Assembly: GCA_964486645.1 (NCBI GenBank)
Contig: CAZAOG010000054.1
Location: 1 to 17,398 of the forward strand
Length of the DNA: 17,398 nucleotides
Reading direction: 5' to 3'
Origin: GCA-002790365 sp964486645
GTDB lineage: Bacteria > Bacteroidota > Ignavibacteria > Ignavibacteriales > Ignavibacteriaceae
In this document: piece by piece, positions 14,610 through 17,398 of the stretch
Position numbering within the stretch: the stretch's first letter is position 1
How the letters are laid out: each line of letters begins with the position of its first letter
Notes under the pieces: generated by a model
What the model was told of the DNA's origin: nothing
Database searches by the model: none
What the model saw: only the letters and a program-made list of their open reading frames with translations
Position numbers and translations under genes: made by a program

Positions 14610-17398
14610 TTGGAAAAGGATTCAATCTTAATAAAAGGTGCCCGCGAGCATAATCTAAAGAACATTGACGTAGAGATTCCGCGGGAGTCTCTAACGGTAA
14701 TTACCGGATTATCGGGTTCGGGTAAATCTTCTTTGGCGTTCGATACAATTTATGCCGAAGGACAGCGGAGATACATTGAGTCGTTATCGGTTTATGCCCG
14801 TCAATTTTTGGATATGATGGAAAAACCGGATGTTGATTTGATTGAAGGTTTGAGCCCTTCGCTTTCAATCGAACAAAAATCCACTTCGGGTAATCCTCGT
14901 TCCACGGTTGGCACCGTAACGGAAATTTACGATTATCTGAGATTGCTTTACTCCAAAGTAGGCGAACCTTACTGCTATAATTGCGGCAATAAAATCACAA
15001 AACAAACCACTTCCCAAATTATCGATTCAATTATTTCATCCTTGCCAAAGAAAAAGATTACGGTACTTGCGCCCATTGTTAAAGGTAGAAAAGGACACTA
15101 CAGGGAACTGTTCGAACAGATATTATCCGACGGATTCTTGAAAATAAGAGTTGACAACGAGATACAAGAAATTACTAAAGGGATGCAGGTAAACAGATAC
15201 CAAATACACAACATTGAAATTGCCGTTGATAAAATTGTTGTCTCCGAAAAATCCAGAAGAAGATTAACGGACTCCGTAACAGTAGCATTAAATTACGGTA
15301 ACGGCATTGCAATAGTAAATGACGGAAAAGAGGATTTTATTTTCAGCAGACATTTGGCTTGCTTGGAATGCGGAATTAGTTACAGGGAACTGGCTCCGAA
15401 TTCATTTTCTTTTAATTCCCCTTATGGTTCGTGTAAACACTGCGAAGGTCTGGGTGAAACAAAGGACTTAAACTTACAGCTGATTATACCGGATTGGAAT
15501 AAGTCAATTAATGAAGGCGGAATCACTGCAATCGGTAAACCGAGACCAATTTGGATATTTAATCAAATAGAAGCCGTTGCAAATAAATTCGACTTTACAT
15601 TGGATACAAAACTTTCGGATTTAACGGAAGAGCAGAAAGACATTTTGCTTAACGGGACTAAAGAAAAAATATCCTTTTCATACTCTTACGGAAAAGGGAA
15701 ACCTGTTGTATATTATCATAAATTTTCGGGTATATACAAATATTTAAAAAATTATTACGAAACCACTTCTTCAAATAATATAAGGGAGTGGGTCGAATCT
15801 TTTATGACAACAAACGTTTGTCCCGAATGCAACGGCGGAAGGTTAAACAAAGAATCTTTAGCGGTAAAATTTCAAAACAAAAACATTAGCCAAGTCACAT
15901 CACTATCAATTTTAAAGACGAATGAGTTCTTCAAAAAAATAAAAATAACAGGCAATAGAGCAATTATTGCAAAGCCCATTATTTCCGAAATAAGAACAAG
16001 ACTTGAGTTTTTACTTAATGTCGGCCTGGATTATTTGACGCTTAACCGTTCCGCGCGCACTCTTTCGGGCGGGGAATCTCAAAGGATAAGACTGGCTACG
16101 CAGATTGGAACTCAGCTTGCAGGTGTACTCTACGTTTTGGACGAACCGAGCATTGGTCTTCACCAAAACGATAATTTAAAATTGATTAAATCTTTGAAAA
16201 AATTAAGAGATTTAGGAAACACGGTTATTGTTGTGGAACACGACAGAGAAACAATTGAAAGCTCTGATTTTATGATAGATTTAGGTCCCGGTGCAGGAGA
16301 GCACGGTGGGAAAATCTGTGCCGTTGGCGAAACAAAACATCTTATAAAAAAACAAAACGGGATTGTCTCTCTAACGCTTGATTACCTTAAAAGGGAATCG
16401 AATATTAAGCTTCCTGAAAAAAGAAGAAGAGGAAATGGGAAATATATAAAACTCATTGGAGCCGAAGGAAATAATCTTAAAAAAGTGGATCTTAAAATAC
16501 CTTTAAATACATTAACATTGGTTACGGGCGTAAGCGGATCGGGTAAATCTACTTTAATTAACGAGACGCTTGTTAAAATATTAATGAACAGAATATACAA
16601 ATCGAAAGTAGTGCCCTTACCGTTTGAAAAAGTTGAAGGTATAGAAAACATTGACAAAATAATAGAAATTGATCAATCTCCCATAGGCAGAACGCCCCGA
16701 TCGAATCCTGCTACGTACACCGGTGTGTTTACATTTATTAGAGATTTATACGCACAGCTTCCCGAATCTAAAATCAGGGGATACGCGCCGGGAAGATTCA
16801 GTTTTAACGTTACCGGCGGAAGGTGCGAAGACTGCAGCGGTGACGGACTTAAAAAAATTGAAATGAATTTTCTACCGAATGTATATGTTGAATGCGACAA
16901 TTGTCACGGGAAAAGATACAACCGAGAAACGCTTGATGTTTTATTCAAAACAAAATCTATTGCCGATGTACTTGATATGCGGGTTGATGAAGCCCTCGAT
17001 TTTTTTATCGATTTACCCCGCATTAAAAGGAAACTTCAGGCTATCCACGATGTCGGTTTGGGGTATATCAGACTCGGACAGCAGGCAACAACTTTATCCG
17101 GCGGCGAAGCGCAAAGAGTAAAACTTTCCACGGAACTCAGCAAAGTAAGTACCGGAAAAACAATGTATATCTTGGACGAACCTACAACAGGACTGCATTT
17201 TGAAGATGTAAGAATCCTCCTTAAAGTACTCAATAAATTAGTTGATTTAGGCAATACCGTTATTGTTATTGAGCACAACCTGGATGTAATTAAAATGGCG
17301 GATTGGATTGTGGACCTTGGACCTAAAGGCGGAGAATACGGAGGTGAAATTGTTGCCGAGGGAAGGCCGGAAAAGATCATTCAAAATCCGAATAGTTT
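14610..17398 (+). CDS. uvrA: Excinuclease ABC subunit A, 3' end outside the window
   Basis: About 930 codons are present; only the last few residues are missing compared with the usual length of about 940. UvrA is the damage-sensing ATPase of nucleotide excision repair, acting as a dimer that loads UvrB. The first Walker A is GLSGSGKS (residues 33-40) and the second GVSGSGKS (about 640-647). ABC signatures are LSGGESQRIRLATQ and LSGGEAQRVKLS, with Walker B VLDEPSIGLH and ILDEPTTGLH. Zinc modules are CLEC...CKHC (after SRHLA) and CEDC...CDNC (after VTGGR, about residue 738 on). The start is TTG at 14610: an in-frame stop lies at 14586 and no ATG or GTG intervenes; similarity begins immediately after it. 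No frameshift or missing motif is seen. Confidence 0.97.
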   Translation, partial: MEKDSILIKGAREHNLKNIDVEIPRESLTVITGLSGSGKSSLAFDTIYAEGQRRYIESLSVYARQFLDMMEKPDVDLIEGLSPSLSIEQKSTSGNPRSTVGTVTEIYDYLRLLYSKVGEPYCYNCGNKITKQTTSQIIDSIISSLPKKKITVLAPIVKGRKGHYRELFEQILSDGFLKIRVDNEIQEITKGMQVNRYQIHNIEIAVDKIVVSEKSRRRLTDSVTVALNYGNGIAIVNDGKEDFIFSRHLACLECGISYRELAPNSFSFNSPYGSCKHCEGLGETKDLNLQLIIPDWNKSINEGGITAIGKPRPIWIFNQIEAVANKFDFTLDTKLSDLTEEQKDILLNGTKEKISFSYSYGKGKPVVYYHKFSGIYKYLKNYYETTSSNNIREWVESFMTTNVCPECNGGRLNKESLAVKFQNKNISQVTSLSILKTNEFFKKIKITGNRAIIAKPIISEIRTRLEFLLNVGLDYLTLNRSARTLSGGESQRIRLATQIGTQLAGVLYVLDEPSIGLHQNDNLKLIKSLKKLRDLGNTVIVVEHDRETIESSDFMIDLGPGAGEHGGKICAVGETKHLIKKQNGIVSLTLDYLKRESNIKLPEKRRRGNGKYIKLIGAEGNNLKKVDLKIPLNTLTLVTGVSGSGKSTLINETLVKILMNRIYKSKVVPLPFEKVEGIENIDKIIEIDQSPIGRTPRSNPATYTGVFTFIRDLYAQLPESKIRGYAPGRFSFNVTGGRCEDCSGDGLKKIEMNFLPNVYVECDNCHGKRYNRETLDVLFKTKSIADVLDMRVDEALDFFIDLPRIKRKLQAIHDVGLGYIRLGQQATTLSGGEAQRVKLSTELSKVSTGKTMYILDEPTTGLHFEDVRILLKVLNKLVDLGNTVIVIEHNLDVIKMADWIVDLGPKGGEYGGEIVAEGRPEKIIQNPNS

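Noticed and set aside
17036..17380. Minus-strand open frame of 114 codons inside uvrA
   Set aside because: It is antisense to the second ABC signature and Walker B of UvrA; such shadows are common there.
1..17398. CRISPR array, tRNA or rRNA genes
   Set aside because: No regularly spaced direct repeats with unique spacers were seen, and no cloverleaf or rRNA-like sequence was recognised in the intergenic regions.

Overview
The window is AT-rich (roughly one third G+C by eye) bacterial DNA with densely packed, overlapping genes. It uses TTG and GTG starts often and has few strong Shine-Dalgarno sites. Gene content and protein style (FG-GAP repeat membrane proteins, a folB-folK-deoxynucleoside kinase cluster, short palindromic intergenic repeats) suggest the Bacteroidota/Chlorobi group, perhaps Ignavibacteria. 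That placement is an inference, not a proof. A run of 100 N shows that this is a draft or metagenome assembly.

Region 1 (1-4150, minus strand) holds two tandem paralogous membrane proteins; the downstream copy runs off the left edge. Each has a conserved N-terminal region, a domain that reads like the peptidase part of Lon (family S16) without an AAA+ ATPase, one transmembrane helix, and a C-terminal part with FG-GAP/PQQ-like beta-propeller motifs predicted to lie outside the membrane. The complete copy keeps the Ser-Lys dyad. The partial copy keeps the Ser but has Glu at the Lys position. I do not recognise this architecture as a described system, and it is the most interesting part of the window.

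Region 2 (about 4300-4866) is a ribbon-helix-helix antitoxin and a RelE/ParE-type toxin on the plus strand. The toxin overlaps the start of pgeF (peptidoglycan editing factor). An intergenic patch of nested palindromic repeats follows (5590-5760).

Region 3 (5792-9611) is a tightly coupled plus-strand operon: folB, folK, a deoxynucleoside kinase, a small membrane protein, a GT9 (heptosyltransferase-like) glycosyltransferase and a Ppx/GppA phosphatase. It combines two consecutive folate steps with nucleotide salvage and envelope glycosylation. lepA (EF4) and lepB (signal peptidase I) follow.

Region 4 (12392-12750) is a repeat-rich spacer with the N gap. The 55 bases on the two sides of the gap are identical, so the gap is probably an unresolved assembly overlap. 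Region 5 holds a class I O-methyltransferase, an unrecognised helical protein, a convergent YigZ/IMPACT protein, and a nearly complete uvrA that runs off the right edge.
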